Shown here: positions 22,441 through 34,500 of the stretch, one piece after another | How the letters are laid out: each line of letters starts with the position of its first letter | How positions within the stretch are numbered: position 1 is the stretch's first letter | Source of the DNA: Phytoseiulus persimilis | Lineage: Eukaryota > Arthropoda > Arachnida > Mesostigmata > Phytoseiidae | NCBI GenBank assembly: GCA_037576195.1 | Contig: CM075103.1 | Location: 33,316,723 to 33,380,722, forward strand | Reading direction: 5' to 3' | Length of the DNA: 64,000 nucleotides | Position numbers and translations under genes: made by a program | Notes under the pieces: generated by a model | What the model was told of the DNA's origin: nothing | The model's database searches: none | Seen by the model: only the letters and a program-made list of their open reading frames with translations

Positions 22441-24984
22441 CAGGAACCGGGGTCAAAGCGTCAAGCCGGGATACAGACAAAATTCGTCGATGAATGAATT
22501 GGAAAGTACGGTGGATTGGTTTCGAAACACCCACAAAAAAACGAGACGACGATTTTTTTTTTGCGGTATGGGGGGGTAGTGACCCAACCCCTCGAGAGGG
22601 GAAAATGCTTCAGCACATCGAGATTTCTCATCAATGGCGGTGGCATGTGTCAAAAATTTCTCGACTGCTTCCGCCCAAAGCCCCCCTCAATTTGTTTTCG
22701 ACAGACCTATCTTCAGTGCTCCGGAATGCCTCTCGAGAATATGATATCGATGCATGTTCGGCCACGTGGTGTCAATATCTCAGGATCGGTTATTAGTTCA
22801 AGATTTTCAAATTGATTTCGCATGAATTCGATATTCTTTTCCTTTTTGAGGGGGTCTTTCAGGTTCCAATTGAAATCACCGCATAGAATCAGTGGAGTTC
22901 TCTGGTTTCGTATACCAGGAGACAGAACATGGTCATGTTTCAGCAGGAACTCTTCAATGAGTTCGAACGATGTTCCCGGATTTATGTATACAGTCGCAAA
23001 GACGGTTGGTTAGTTACGTAGGAGTATTTTACAGGCACGAATGTCACCAGGATCTACATCAATGAGATCTGGTGTAATTGTGTGAGTTGCTTGCGTAGGT
23101 GCTCTGCCTTCGTGATTAGCAACTCCACCCTTTCGACCACGGGGTCAACCGTGGACCCCCTGAGCGACTTCGTTGAAGTTCATGGACTGCCGTACCCCAG
23201 TGGGTCGATCACCGACCATCGATTTTTTGGAGCGATCCCGGGACCAATCTGACCTTCACTTTTCAAGTCTGAGGGGTGATTCCGGGACCGGTCTGACCAT
23301 TACTTCCCAAGTCTGGAGAGGTGATTCCGGGACTAGACATCATTTTCCGTAGTACGGCAATAAAATTCTCGTACCAGCCGATACAGAAATTAATTTCTCG
23401 TGCCCTGGATCCGAGGATCCTTACTACTTATGAGCGGCTTCGTCCGTCAGTTTGTCCGAATTCCTCCTGGAATACATGGGGGTGATTCCGGCAACAATCT
23501 GAGCATACTCTTCGGAGTCTGAAGGGGTGAGTCCAGGATCGACCTGACCATACTTTTTGGTCTTTGAGGGTGTAATTCCGGAGTCCATCTGACCATAACA
23601 GCATGTATAAATCAACCGAATGAGAAGATAGTTTCAGAGGAAAGTGTCTCGTGAGCTGGCAGCTGGATAATATAACGATCACAGTGGCCACATGTGTATT
23701 ATGCGCTGGCGGTGAAACCGGCATTGCATCCGAGGGCTCAGGCGCGGGGTAGAGATCAATAGTGAAAGAGCGAAGGCACCCGGGACCAATGTAAAGCAAG
23801 AACGCGACCGGCTAGAAGAGAAAGAGCCTGCAAGAGGGAAATGAATGAAAAAAGCTCGAGAGTAGACGAGTAGATTTGCTTGATTTGTGTACTTAAAACA
23901 TCCCTTTCTTCCGCTGCCCTAGCGTCCAAGCATCCAGCCCCCTCTCCCAGTTGTGTCCGAGAAAGTTCGTCTTCTTACTCCGTGAGTCGTAGCTCCTTCG
24001 TCACCCAGATCTCAGGACCTCACCTAGTGCGAGCTTTGGCAGACAGCGGAAACCTTCGTTACAGTATTGTCAGAGAACAGAGGTATAGTCACAGGACCGA
24101 ACGGAGCAAGAATCTGGTATCGACCGCTCTCTGATCCAGCTTTCGGCTCTCCAGACTCGGCAAAATATTATCAGATTGGTCCTGGAATCAACCCACCAGA
24201 CTCAGAAGAGTGTGCTCAGGCTGGTGCCGGAATCACTCCTCCAGACTCAGCAAGATATTGTCGTACGCGTCCTGGAATCAACCCACCAGATCCAGAAAAG
24301 TATGCTCAGATTGGTCCCGGAATCACTCCTCCGGACTCAGAAAAGTATGCTCAGATTGGTGCCGGAATCACCCCCATGTATTCCAGAAGGAATGAGGACA
24401 AACTGACAGACGAAGCCGATCATGAGTAGTAAGGATCCTCGGGTCCGGGGTATGAAAAATAAATTTCCGTAACGGAGTGGTACGTAAATACATTTGCCGT
24501 ACTCCGTACTTCGGAAAGTGATGTCTATCCGGGACCAATCTGACCATTACTTTTCGAGTCTGGCGGGGGTGATTCCGGGACCAATCTGACCTTCACATTT
24601 CAAGTCTGGAGGGGTGATTCCGGGAACGATCTCGCCATTGCTTCCCAAGTCTGGAGAGGTGATGCCGGGATCAATCTGACCATTACTTCCCAAGTCTGAA
24701 GGAGGGATTCCGGTACCAATCTGACCTTCACTTCTCAAGCCTGGAGGGGTGATTCCGGGACCGATCTGAACAATACTTTACCTACCATCGTTTCATTGTC
24801 ATTGATTTATGACGAGACACCGAGATTCACCACATGAAATTCAACTTGAATTCGTATTTCCCTCGCTCCGGAAAATATCTTAAAGGCCTCCCGCTGCGAT
24901 TTTTCCGTTCCCATTTTTTCGTTCCACTTCCAGTGACACCCCAGTAAACACGCCCGAAGAAAAGCGCATTTCTGCGCTAAAAGT
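22441..24984 (-). mobile_element. Non-autonomous Helentron-like element, copy 1
   Basis: The element abuts an A-run at its low-coordinate end. On the minus strand it retains the last part of the EEP-nuclease frame (ILCGDFN at about 22870-22890), matching the autonomous element at 60.4-60.8 kb. Its centre is filled with 45-bp minisatellite arrays. The high-coordinate end carries a perfect hairpin, AGCGCA-TTTC-TGCGCT (24964-24979), also present in copy 2 (40535-42617). Homology between the copies stops at about 24984. The overall plan of retained 3' end, central minisatellite and terminal palindrome resembles Helentron-associated interspersed (DINE-1-like) elements. The family assignment is inference. 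Confidence 0.65.
23225..24775. repeat. 45-bp minisatellite arrays arranged as a large inverted repeat
   Basis: Units of exactly 45 bp, core GATTCCGGGACCAATCTGACC, are tandemly repeated at 23225-23340, 23490-23600, 24165-24370 and 24535-24770. Unit starts at 24571, 24616, 24661 and 24706 confirm the period. The inner arms 23326-23600 and 24270-24533 are reverse complements, sharing GAGGATCCTTACTACT and a tail that reads PMYSRRN in one frame. In the open frame the unit translates as PPDSEKYAQIGPGIT. The plus-strand frame at 24067-24429 and the minus-strand frame at 23615-23424 both end in this shared tail. Confidence 0.75.
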
Positions 24985-25551
24985 CATTTTTCAATTCCTT
25001 CCGTCCAACATCTTTATAGAGCGGTCACAATTTTTATATTGTACTCAACGATTTGGTGTGATCGATCCACTCGCAGACTTGGAATAAGCCGACGGGAGCT
25101 TCACAACCATTCAATTTTCCGCACCGGGAGAGATGAACTATAATCGAAGCGAAACGTGGATCGTCAACCAGCTGGGTGGATTCTACTTTCAATCCTTCGA
25201 GATAGTCGGAGGCATCGATCGAAAGCCGCTTGGATCCAATTCACGGCATACCCGTTCTGCCCATCGATACGCATAGAAAGCACGTGATCGTTGACGACCC
25301 CAAATGGTCCAGTTCGACTCCGGTTCACGCAGGTGAGGAGAGTATTGGGATTTCTCGTGCAAGCGGCGATTGCGCCGCACCATGCCCAGAGACAGAGATG
25401 CCCGATGACGTCTACTCATGAGTCACCGGTTTTGACGGGATTAGTCAACTCAGCTGCCTCTCCTTAGCGGAAAGAGGCCACCACGTAAAAGGCATTCCCG
25501 CGGCCACAAAGCTACATAAGAGGAAGTCCTTGATTCGGCAACAACACCCAC
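24985..25551 (+). promoter_or_regulatory. 5' flank of the ankyrin gene
   Basis: These 567 bp separate the Helentron-like element from the ankyrin start codon and presumably contain its promoter or 5' untranslated region. The only TATA-like string is TTTTTATATTG at about 25030-25041, with a possible initiator (CTCAACG) just downstream. An in-frame TGA about 21 bases before the ATG closes the frame, so the coding region cannot extend further upstream without splicing. Confidence 0.35.
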
Positions 25552-28500
25552 ATGGAGACGATCGGAGACGAAGACTGTGCCTCTCAATGCACCTCGAGTA
25601 GTCGTGATGAGGGAACAAGAAGAAGTTTGGAGATAGGAGTCGATGACGACGTTAGACACGCAATCACAGGTGAGACTTTTGTCCCTGTTTCCCCGGCAGA
25701 GGGTATCGAACCGCTGCGACAGAAGGAGGAGGTGGATGTCAGTGCCAAGCAGGCTAAGAGCGCTGCTCTCCTTTACGCCATGATAAATGGTCACGCGGAT
25801 GTTGTGAACTCACTGCTACAGACGGAAGGGATCTATGTCAACGCGAGGCTGACCGAGAGCGGTGTCACTGCTCTTCATGTCGCCTCGGTCCAAGGTCATG
25901 CGGCAATCATGGAATTGTTGCTACAGGAAGAAGGAGTCGATGTCAACGCGACGGATACTGAGAAAGGTCGCACTGCTCTTCATTGCGCCTCGATCAAGGG
26001 TCACACGAAAATTGTGAAACTGTTGCTACAGAAAGAAGGAGTCGATGCCAATGCGAAGGATACTGAGCACGGTTTCACTGCTCTTCATTGGGCCTCGATC
26101 AAGGGTTACACGGAAATTGTGAAACTGTTGCTACAGAAAGAAGGAGTCGATGCCAATGCGACGGATACCAAGAAAGGTCACACTGCTCTTCATCGCGCCT
26201 CGATCGATGGTCACACGGAAATTGTGAAACTGTTGCTACAGAAAGAAGGAGTCGATGTCAATGCGAAGGATACTGAGCACGGTTTCACTGCTCTTCATTG
26301 GGCCTCGATCAAGGGTCACACGGAAATTGTGAAACTGTTGCTACAGAAAGAAGGAGTCGATGTCAATGCGACGGATACCAAGGAAGGTCACACTGCTCTT
26401 CATCGCGCCTCGATCGATGGTCACACGGAGATTGTGAAACTGTTGCTACAGAAACAAGGAGTCGATGTCAATGCGAAGGATATCAAGAAAGGTCACACTG
26501 CTCTTCATCGCGCCTCGATCGATGGTCACACGGAGATTGTGAAACTGTTGCTACAGAAAGAAGGAGTCGATGCCAATGCGAAGGATACTGAGCACGGTTT
26601 CACTGCTCTTCATTGGGCCTCGATCAAGGGTCACACGGAAATTGTGAAACTGTTGCTACAGAAAGAAGGAGTCGATGCCAATGCGAAGGGTAATGAGGAC
26701 GGTTCCACTGCTCTTCATCGCGCCTCGATCAATGGTCACGCGGAAATCGTGAAACTGTTGCTACAGAAAAAAGGAGTCGATGCCAATGCGAAGGATACCA
26801 AGAAAGGTCACACTGCTCTTCATCGCGCCTCGATCGATGGTCACACGGAGATTGTGAAACTGTTGCTACAGAAAGAAGGAGTCGATGCCAATGCGAAGGA
26901 TACTGAGCGCGGTTTCACTGCTTTTCATTGGGCCTCGATCAAGGGTCACACGGAAATTGTGAAACTGTTGCTACAGAAAGAAGGAGTCGATGCCAATGCG
27001 AAGGGTAATGAGGACGGTTCCACTGCTCTTCATCGCGCCTCGATCAATGGTCACGCGGAAATTGTGAAACTGTTGCTACAGAAAGAAGGAGTCGATGCCA
27101 ATGCGAAGGATACCAAGAAAGGTCACACTGCTCTTCATCGCGCCTCGATCGATGGTCACACGGAGATTGTGAAACTGTTGCTACAGAAAGAAGGAGTCGA
27201 TGTCAATGCGAAGGATACCAAGAAAGGTAACACTGCTCTTCATCGCGCCTCGATCGATGGTCACACGGAGATTGTGAAACTGTTGCTACAGAAAGAAGGA
27301 GTCGATGCCAATGCGAAGGATACTGAGCACGGTTTCACTGCTCTTCATTGGGCCTCGATCAAGGGTCACACGGAAATTGTGAAACTGTTGCTACAGAGAG
27401 AAGGAGTCGATGTCAATGCGAAGGATACTGAGAAAGGTCTCACTACTTTTCATTGCGCCTTGATCAATCGTCACACGGAGATTGTGAAACTGTTACTACA
27501 GAAAGAAGGAGTCGATGTCAATGCGACGGATTATGAGGACGGTTCCACTGCTCTTCATTGGGCCTCGACCGAGGGTCACGCGGAAATCGTGAAACTGTTG
27601 CTACAGAAAGAAGGAGTCGATGTCAATGCGAAGGATACTCAGGACGGTTCCACTGCTCTTCATCGCGCCTCGATCAATGGTCACGCGGAAATTGTGAAAC
27701 TGTTGCTACAGAAAGAAGGAGTCAATGTCAATGCGACGGATACCAAGAAAGGTCACACTGCTCTTCATCGCGCCTCGATCGATGGTCACACGGAGATTGT
27801 GAAACTGTTGCTACAGAAAGAAGGAGTCGATGCCAATGCGAAGGATACTGAGCACGGTTTCACTGCTCTTCATTGGGCCTCGATCAAGGGTTACACGGAA
27901 ATTGAGGAACTGTTGCTACAGAAAAAAGGAGTCGATGCCAATGCGAAGGATACTGAGCACGGTTTCACTGCTCTTCATTGGGCCTCGATCAAGGGTCACG
28001 CGGAAATTGTGAAACTGTTGCTACAGAGAGAAGGAGTCGATGTCAATGCGAAGGATACTGAGAAAGGTCTCACTGCTTTTCATTGCGCCTTGATCAATCG
28101 TCACACGGAGATTGTGAAACTGTTACTGCAGAAAGAAGGAGTCGATGTCAATGCGACGGATTATGAGGACGGTTCCACTGCTCTTCATTGGGCCTCGACC
28201 GAGGGTCACGCGGAAATCGTGAAACTGTTGCTACAGAAAGAAGGAGTCGATGAAAACGCGAAGGATACTGAGGACGGTTCCACTGCTCTTCGTGTCGCCT
28301 CGATCAAGGGTCACACGGAAATTGTGAAACTGTTGCTACAGAAAGAAGGAGTCGATGTCAATGCGACGGATACCAAGAAAGGTCACACTGCTCTTCATCG
28401 CGCCTCGATCGGTGGTCACACGGAGATTGTGAAACTGTTGCTACAGAAAGAAGGAGTCGATGCCAATGCGAAGGATACTGAGCACGGTTTCACTGCTCTT

Positions 28501-31500
28501 CATTGGGCCTCGATCAAGGGTCACACGGAAATTGTGAAACTGTTGCTACAGAGAGAAGGAGTCGAGGTCAATGCGAAGGATACTGAGAAAGGTCTCACTG
28601 CTTTTCATTGCGCCTTGATCAATCGTCACACGAAGATTGTGAAACTGTTGCTACAGAAAGAAGGAGTCGATGTCAATGCGAAGGATACTGAGGACGGTTC
28701 CACTGCTCTTCATCGCGCCTCGATCGATGGTCACGCGGAAATTGTGAAACTGTTGCTACAGAAAGAAGGAGTCGATGTCAACGCGACGGATACTGAGAAA
28801 GGTCGCACTGCTCTTCATTGCGCCTTGATCAATCGTCACACGGAGATTGTGAAACTGTTGCTACAGAAAGAAGGAGTCGATGTCAATGCGAAGGATACTG
28901 AGGACGGTTCCACTGCTCTTCATCGCGCCTCGATCGATGGTCACGCGGAAATTGTGAAACTGTTGCTACAGAAAGAAGGAGTCGATGTCAACGCGACGGA
29001 TACTGAGAAAGGTCGCACTGCTCTTCATTGCGCCTCGATCAATGGTCACACGGAGATTGTGAAACTGTTGCTACAGAAAGAAGGAGTCGATGTCAACGCG
29101 ACGGATACTGAGAAAGGTCGCACTGCTCTTCATTGCGCCTCAATCGATGGTCACGCGGAAATTGTGAAACTGTTGCTACAGAAAGAAGGAGTCGATGTCA
29201 ACGCGACGGATACTGAGAAAGGTCGCACTGCTCTTCATTGCGCCTCAATCGATGGTCACGCGGAAATTGTGAAACTGTTGCTACAGAAAGAAGGAGTCGA
29301 TGTCAACGCGACGGATACTGAGAAAGGTCGCACTGCTCTTCATTGCGCCTCAATCGATGGTCACGCGGAAATTGTGAAACTGTTGCTACAGAAAGAAGGA
29401 GTCGATGTAACCGCGAAGGATACTGAGTGCAGTTCCACTGCTCTTCATTGCGCCTCGATCAATGGTCACACGGAGATTGTGGAACTGTTGCTACAGAAAG
29501 AAGGAGTCGATGTAACCGCGAAGGATACTGAGGACGGTTCCACTGCTCTTCGTGTCGCCTCGATCAAGGGTGACGCTAATATTGTGAAACTGTTGCTACA
29601 GAAAGAAGGAGTCGATGTAACTGCGAAGGATACTGAGGACGGTTCCACTGCTCTTCGTGTCGCCTCGATCAAGGGTGACGCTAATATTGTGAAACTGTTG
29701 CTACAGAAAGAAGGAGTCGATGTAACCGCGAAGGATACTGAGGACGGTTCCACTGCTCTTCGTGTCGCCTCGATCAAGGGTGACGCTAATACTGTGAAAC
29801 TGTTGCTACAGAAAGAAGGAGTCGATGTCAACGCGGCCGATACAGAGAAAGGTCGCACTGCTCTTCATTGCGCTTCGATCAATGGTCACACGGAGATTGT
29901 GAAACTGTTGCTACAGAAAGAAGGAGTCGATGTCAACGCGGCCGATACAGAGAAAGGTCGCACTGCTCTTCGTGTCGCCTCGATCAAGGGTGACGCTAAT
30001 ATTGTGAAACTGTTGCTACAGAAAGAAGGAGTCGATGTAACCGCGAAGGATACTGAGGACGGTTCCACTGCTCTTCGTGTCGCCTCGATCAAGGGTGACG
30101 CTAATATTGTGAAACTGTTGCTACAGAAAGAAGGAGTCGATGTCAACGCGACGGATACTGAGAAAGGTCGCACTGCTCTTCATTGCGCTTCGATCAATGG
30201 TCACACGGAGATTGTGAAACTGTTGCTACTAAAAGAAGGAGTCGATGTAACCGCGAAGGATACTGAGGACGGTTCCACTGCTCTTCGTGTCGCCTCGATC
30301 AAGGGTGACGCTAATATTGTGAAACTGTTGCTACAGAAAGAAGGAGTCGATGTAACCGCGAAGGATACTGAGGACGGTTCCACTGCTCTTCGTGTCGCCT
30401 CGATCAAGGGTGACGCTAATATTGTGAAACTGTTGCTACAGAAAGAAGGAGTCGATGTAACCGCGAAGGATACTGAGGACGGTTCCACTGCTCTTCGTGT
30501 CGCCTCGATCAAGGGTGACGCTAATATTGTGAAACTGTTGCTACAGAAAGAAGGAGTCGATGTCAACGCGGCCGATACAGAGAAAGGTCGCACTGCTCTT
30601 CATTGCGCCTCGATCGATGGTCACGCGGAAATTGTGAAACTGTTGCTACAGAAAGAAGGAGTCGATGTCAACGCGGCCGATACAGAGAAAGGTCGCACTG
30701 CTCTTCATTGCGCTTCGATCAATGGTCACACGGAGATTGTGAAACTGTTGCTACAGAAAGAAGGAGTCGATGTAACCGCGAAGGATACTGAGGACGGTTC
30801 CACTGCTCTTCGTGTCGCCTCGATCGATGGTCACGCGGAAATTGTGAAACTGTTGCTACAGAAAGAAGGAGTCGATGTCAACGCGGCCGATACTGAGAAA
30901 GGTCGCACTGCTCTTCATTGCGCCTCGATCAAGGGTGACGCTAATATTGTGAAACTGTTGCTACAGAATGAAGGAGTCGATGTCAACGCGGCCGATACAG
31001 AGAAAGGTCGCACTGCTCTTCATTGCGCTTCGATCAATGGTCACACGGAGATTGTGAAACTGTTGCTACAGAAAGAAGGAGTCGATGTCAACGCGACGGA
31101 TACTGAGAAAGGTCGCACTGCTCTTCATTGCGCCTCGATCGATGGTCACGCGGAAATTGTGAAACTGTTGCTACAGAAAGAAGGAGTCGATGTCAACGCG
31201 GCCGATACTGAGAAAGGTCGCACTGCTCTTCATTGCGCCTCGATCAAGGGTGACGCTAATATTGTGAAACTGTTGCTACAGAAAGAAGGAGTCGATGTCA
31301 ACGCGGCCGATACTGAGAAAGGTCGCACTGCTCTTCATTGCGCCTCGATCAAGGGTGACGCTAATATTGTGAAACTGTTGCTACAGAAAGAAGGAGTCGA
31401 TGTCAACGCGACGGATACTGAGAAAGGTCGCACTGCTCTTCATTGGGCCTCGATCAATGGTGACGCTGATATTGTGAAACTGTTGCTACAGAAAGAAGGA

Positions 31501-34500
31501 GTCGATGTCAACGCGACGGATACTGAGGAAGGTCGCACTGCTCTTCATTGGGCCTCGATCAATGGTCACACGGAGATTGTGAAACTGTTGCTACAGAAAG
31601 AAGGAGTCGATGTCAACGCGACGGATACTGAGAAAGGTCGCACTGCTCTTCATTGCGCCTCGATCAATGGTCACACGGAGATTGTGAAACTGTTGCTACA
31701 GAAAGAAGGAGTCGATGTCAACGCGACGGATACTGAGAAAGGTCGCACTGCTCTTCATTGGGCCTCGATCAATGGTGACGCTGATATTGTGAAACTGTTG
31801 CTACAGAAAGAAGGAGTCGATGTCAACGCGACGGATACTGAGGAAGGTCGCACTGCTCTTCATTGGGCCTCGATCAATGGTCACACGGAGATTGTGAAAC
31901 TGTTGCTACAGAAAGAAGGAGTCGATGTCAACGCGACGGATACTGAGAAAGGTCGCACTGCTCTTCATCGCGCCTCGATCAATGGTCACACGGAGATTGT
32001 GGAACTGTTGCTACAGAAAGAAGGAGTCGATGTCAACGCGAAGAATGCTGAGCACGGTTTCACTGCTCTTCATTGGGCCTCGACCAGTGGTCGCACGGAG
32101 ATTGTGAAACTGTTGGCAAAGAGAGAAGGAGTCGATGTCAATGCGAAGGATACTGAGAAAGGTCGCACTGCTCTTCATTGCGCCTCGATCAATGGTCACA
32201 CGGAGATTGTGAAACTGTTGCTACAGAAAGAAGGAGTCGATGTCAACGCGGCCGATACTGAGAAAGGTCGCACTGCTCTTCATTGGGCCTCGACCAGTGG
32301 TCGCACGGAGATTGTGAAACTGTTGCTAAAGAGAGAAGGAGTCGATGTCAATGCGAAGGATACTGAGAAAGGTCGCACTGCTCTTCATTGCGCCTCGATC
32401 AATGGTCACACGGAGATTGTGAAACTGTTGCTACAGAAAGAAGGAGTCGATGTCAACGCGGCCGATACTGAGAAAGGTCGCACTGCTCTTAATTGCGCCT
32501 CGATCAATGGTCACACGGAGATTGTGAAACTGTTGCTACAGAAAGAAGGAGTCGATGTCAATGCGAAGGATGCTGAGGACGGTTTCACTGCTCTTCATTG
32601 GGCCTCGACCAGTGGTCGCACGGAGATTGTGAAACTGTTGCTACAGAAAAAAGGAGTCGATGTCAACGCGACGGATACTGAGTGCAGTTCCACTGCCCTT
32701 CATTGGGCCTCGACCAGTGGTCGCACGGAGATTGTGAAACTGTTGCTACAGAAAGAAGGAGTCGATGTCAATGCGACGGGTACTGAGAAAGGTCACACTG
32801 CTCTTTATTGGGCCTCGATCATGGGTCACACGGAGATTGTGAAACTGTTGCTACAGAAAGAAGGAGTCGATGTCAATGCGACGGGTACTGAGAAAGGTCG
32901 CACTGCTCTTCATCGCGCCTCGATCGATGGTCACACGGAGATTGTGAAACTGTTGCTACAGAAAAAAGGAGTCCATGTCAACGCGACGGATACTGAGTAC
33001 AGTTCCACTGCTCTTCATTGGGCCTCGATCATGGGTCACACGGAGATTGTGAAACTGTTGCTACAGAAAGAAGGAGTTGATGTCAACGCGAAGAATGCTG
33101 AGCACGGTTCCACTGCTCTTCATTGCGCCTCGATCAAGGGTCACACGGAAATTGTGAAACTGTTGCTACAGAAAGAAGGAGTCGATGTCAATGCGACGGA
33201 TACCAAGAAAGGTCACACTGCTCTTCATCGCGCCTCGATCGATGGTCACACGGAGATTGTGAAACTGTTGCTACAGAAAGAAGGAGTCGATGTCAATGCG
33301 ACGGGTACTGAGAAAGGTCGCACTGCTCTTCATTGCGCCTCGATCAAGGGTCACACGGAAATTGTGAAAATGTTGCTACAGAAAGGAGGAGTCGATGTCA
33401 ATGCGACGGATTATGAGGACGGTTTCACTGCTCTTCATTGCGCCTCGACCAGTGGTCGCACGGAGATTGTGAAACTGTTGCTACAGAAAGAAGGAGTCGA
33501 TGTCAACGCGACGGATACTGATAAAGGTCGCACTGCTCTTCATTGCGCCTCGATCAAGGGTCACACGGAGATTGTGAAACTGTTGCTACAGAAAGAAGGA
33601 GTCGATGTCAATGCGACGGATTGTGAGGACGGTTTCACTGCTCTTCATTGCGCCTCGACCAGTGGTCGCACGGAGATTGTGAAACTGTTGCTACAGAAAG
33701 AAGGAGTCGATGTCATCGCGACGGATACTGAGAAAAGTCGCACTGCTCTTCATTGCGCCTCGATCAAGGGTCACACGGAGATTGTGAAACTCTTGCTACA
33801 GAAAGAAGGAGTCGATGTCAATGCGACGGGTACTGAGAAAGGTCACACTGCTCTTCATCGCGCCTCGATCGATGGTCACACGGAGATTGTGGAGCTGTTG
33901 CTACAGAAAGAAGGAGTCGATGTCAACGCGAAGGATGCTGAGCACGGTTCCACTGCTCTTCGTTGGGCCTCGATGAAGGGTCACACGGAGATTGTGAAAC
34001 TGTTGCTACAGAAAGAAGGAGTCGATGTCAATGCGAAGGATACTGAGAAAGGTCGCACTGCTCTTCATTGCGCCTCGATCAAGGGTCACACGGAAATTGT
34101 GAAACTGTTGCTACAGAAAGAAGGAGTCGATGTCAATGCGACGGATTATGAGGACGGTTTCACTGCTCTTCATTGCGCATCGACCAGTGGTCGCACGGAG
34201 ATTGTGAAGCTGTTGCTACAGAAAGAAGGAGTCGATGTCAACGCGACGGATACTGATAAAGGTCGCACTGCTGTTCATTGCGCCTCGATCAAGGGTCGCA
34301 CGGAAATTGTGAAACTGTTGCTACAGAAAGAAGGAGTCGATGTCAATGCGACGGATTATGAGGACGGTTTCACTGCTCTTCATTGCGCCTCGACCAGTGG
34401 TCGCACGGAGATTGTGAAACTGTTGCTACAGAAAGAAGGAGTCAATGTCAACGCGACGGATACTGAGAAAGGTCGCACTGCTCTTCATTGCGCCTCGATC

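Noticed and set aside
29466-30593. Antisense open frames of 95-130 codons within the ankyrin array
   Set aside because: They repeat with the same 105-bp period and are mirror images of the sense repeats. They stay open only because the sense codons lack complementary stops.
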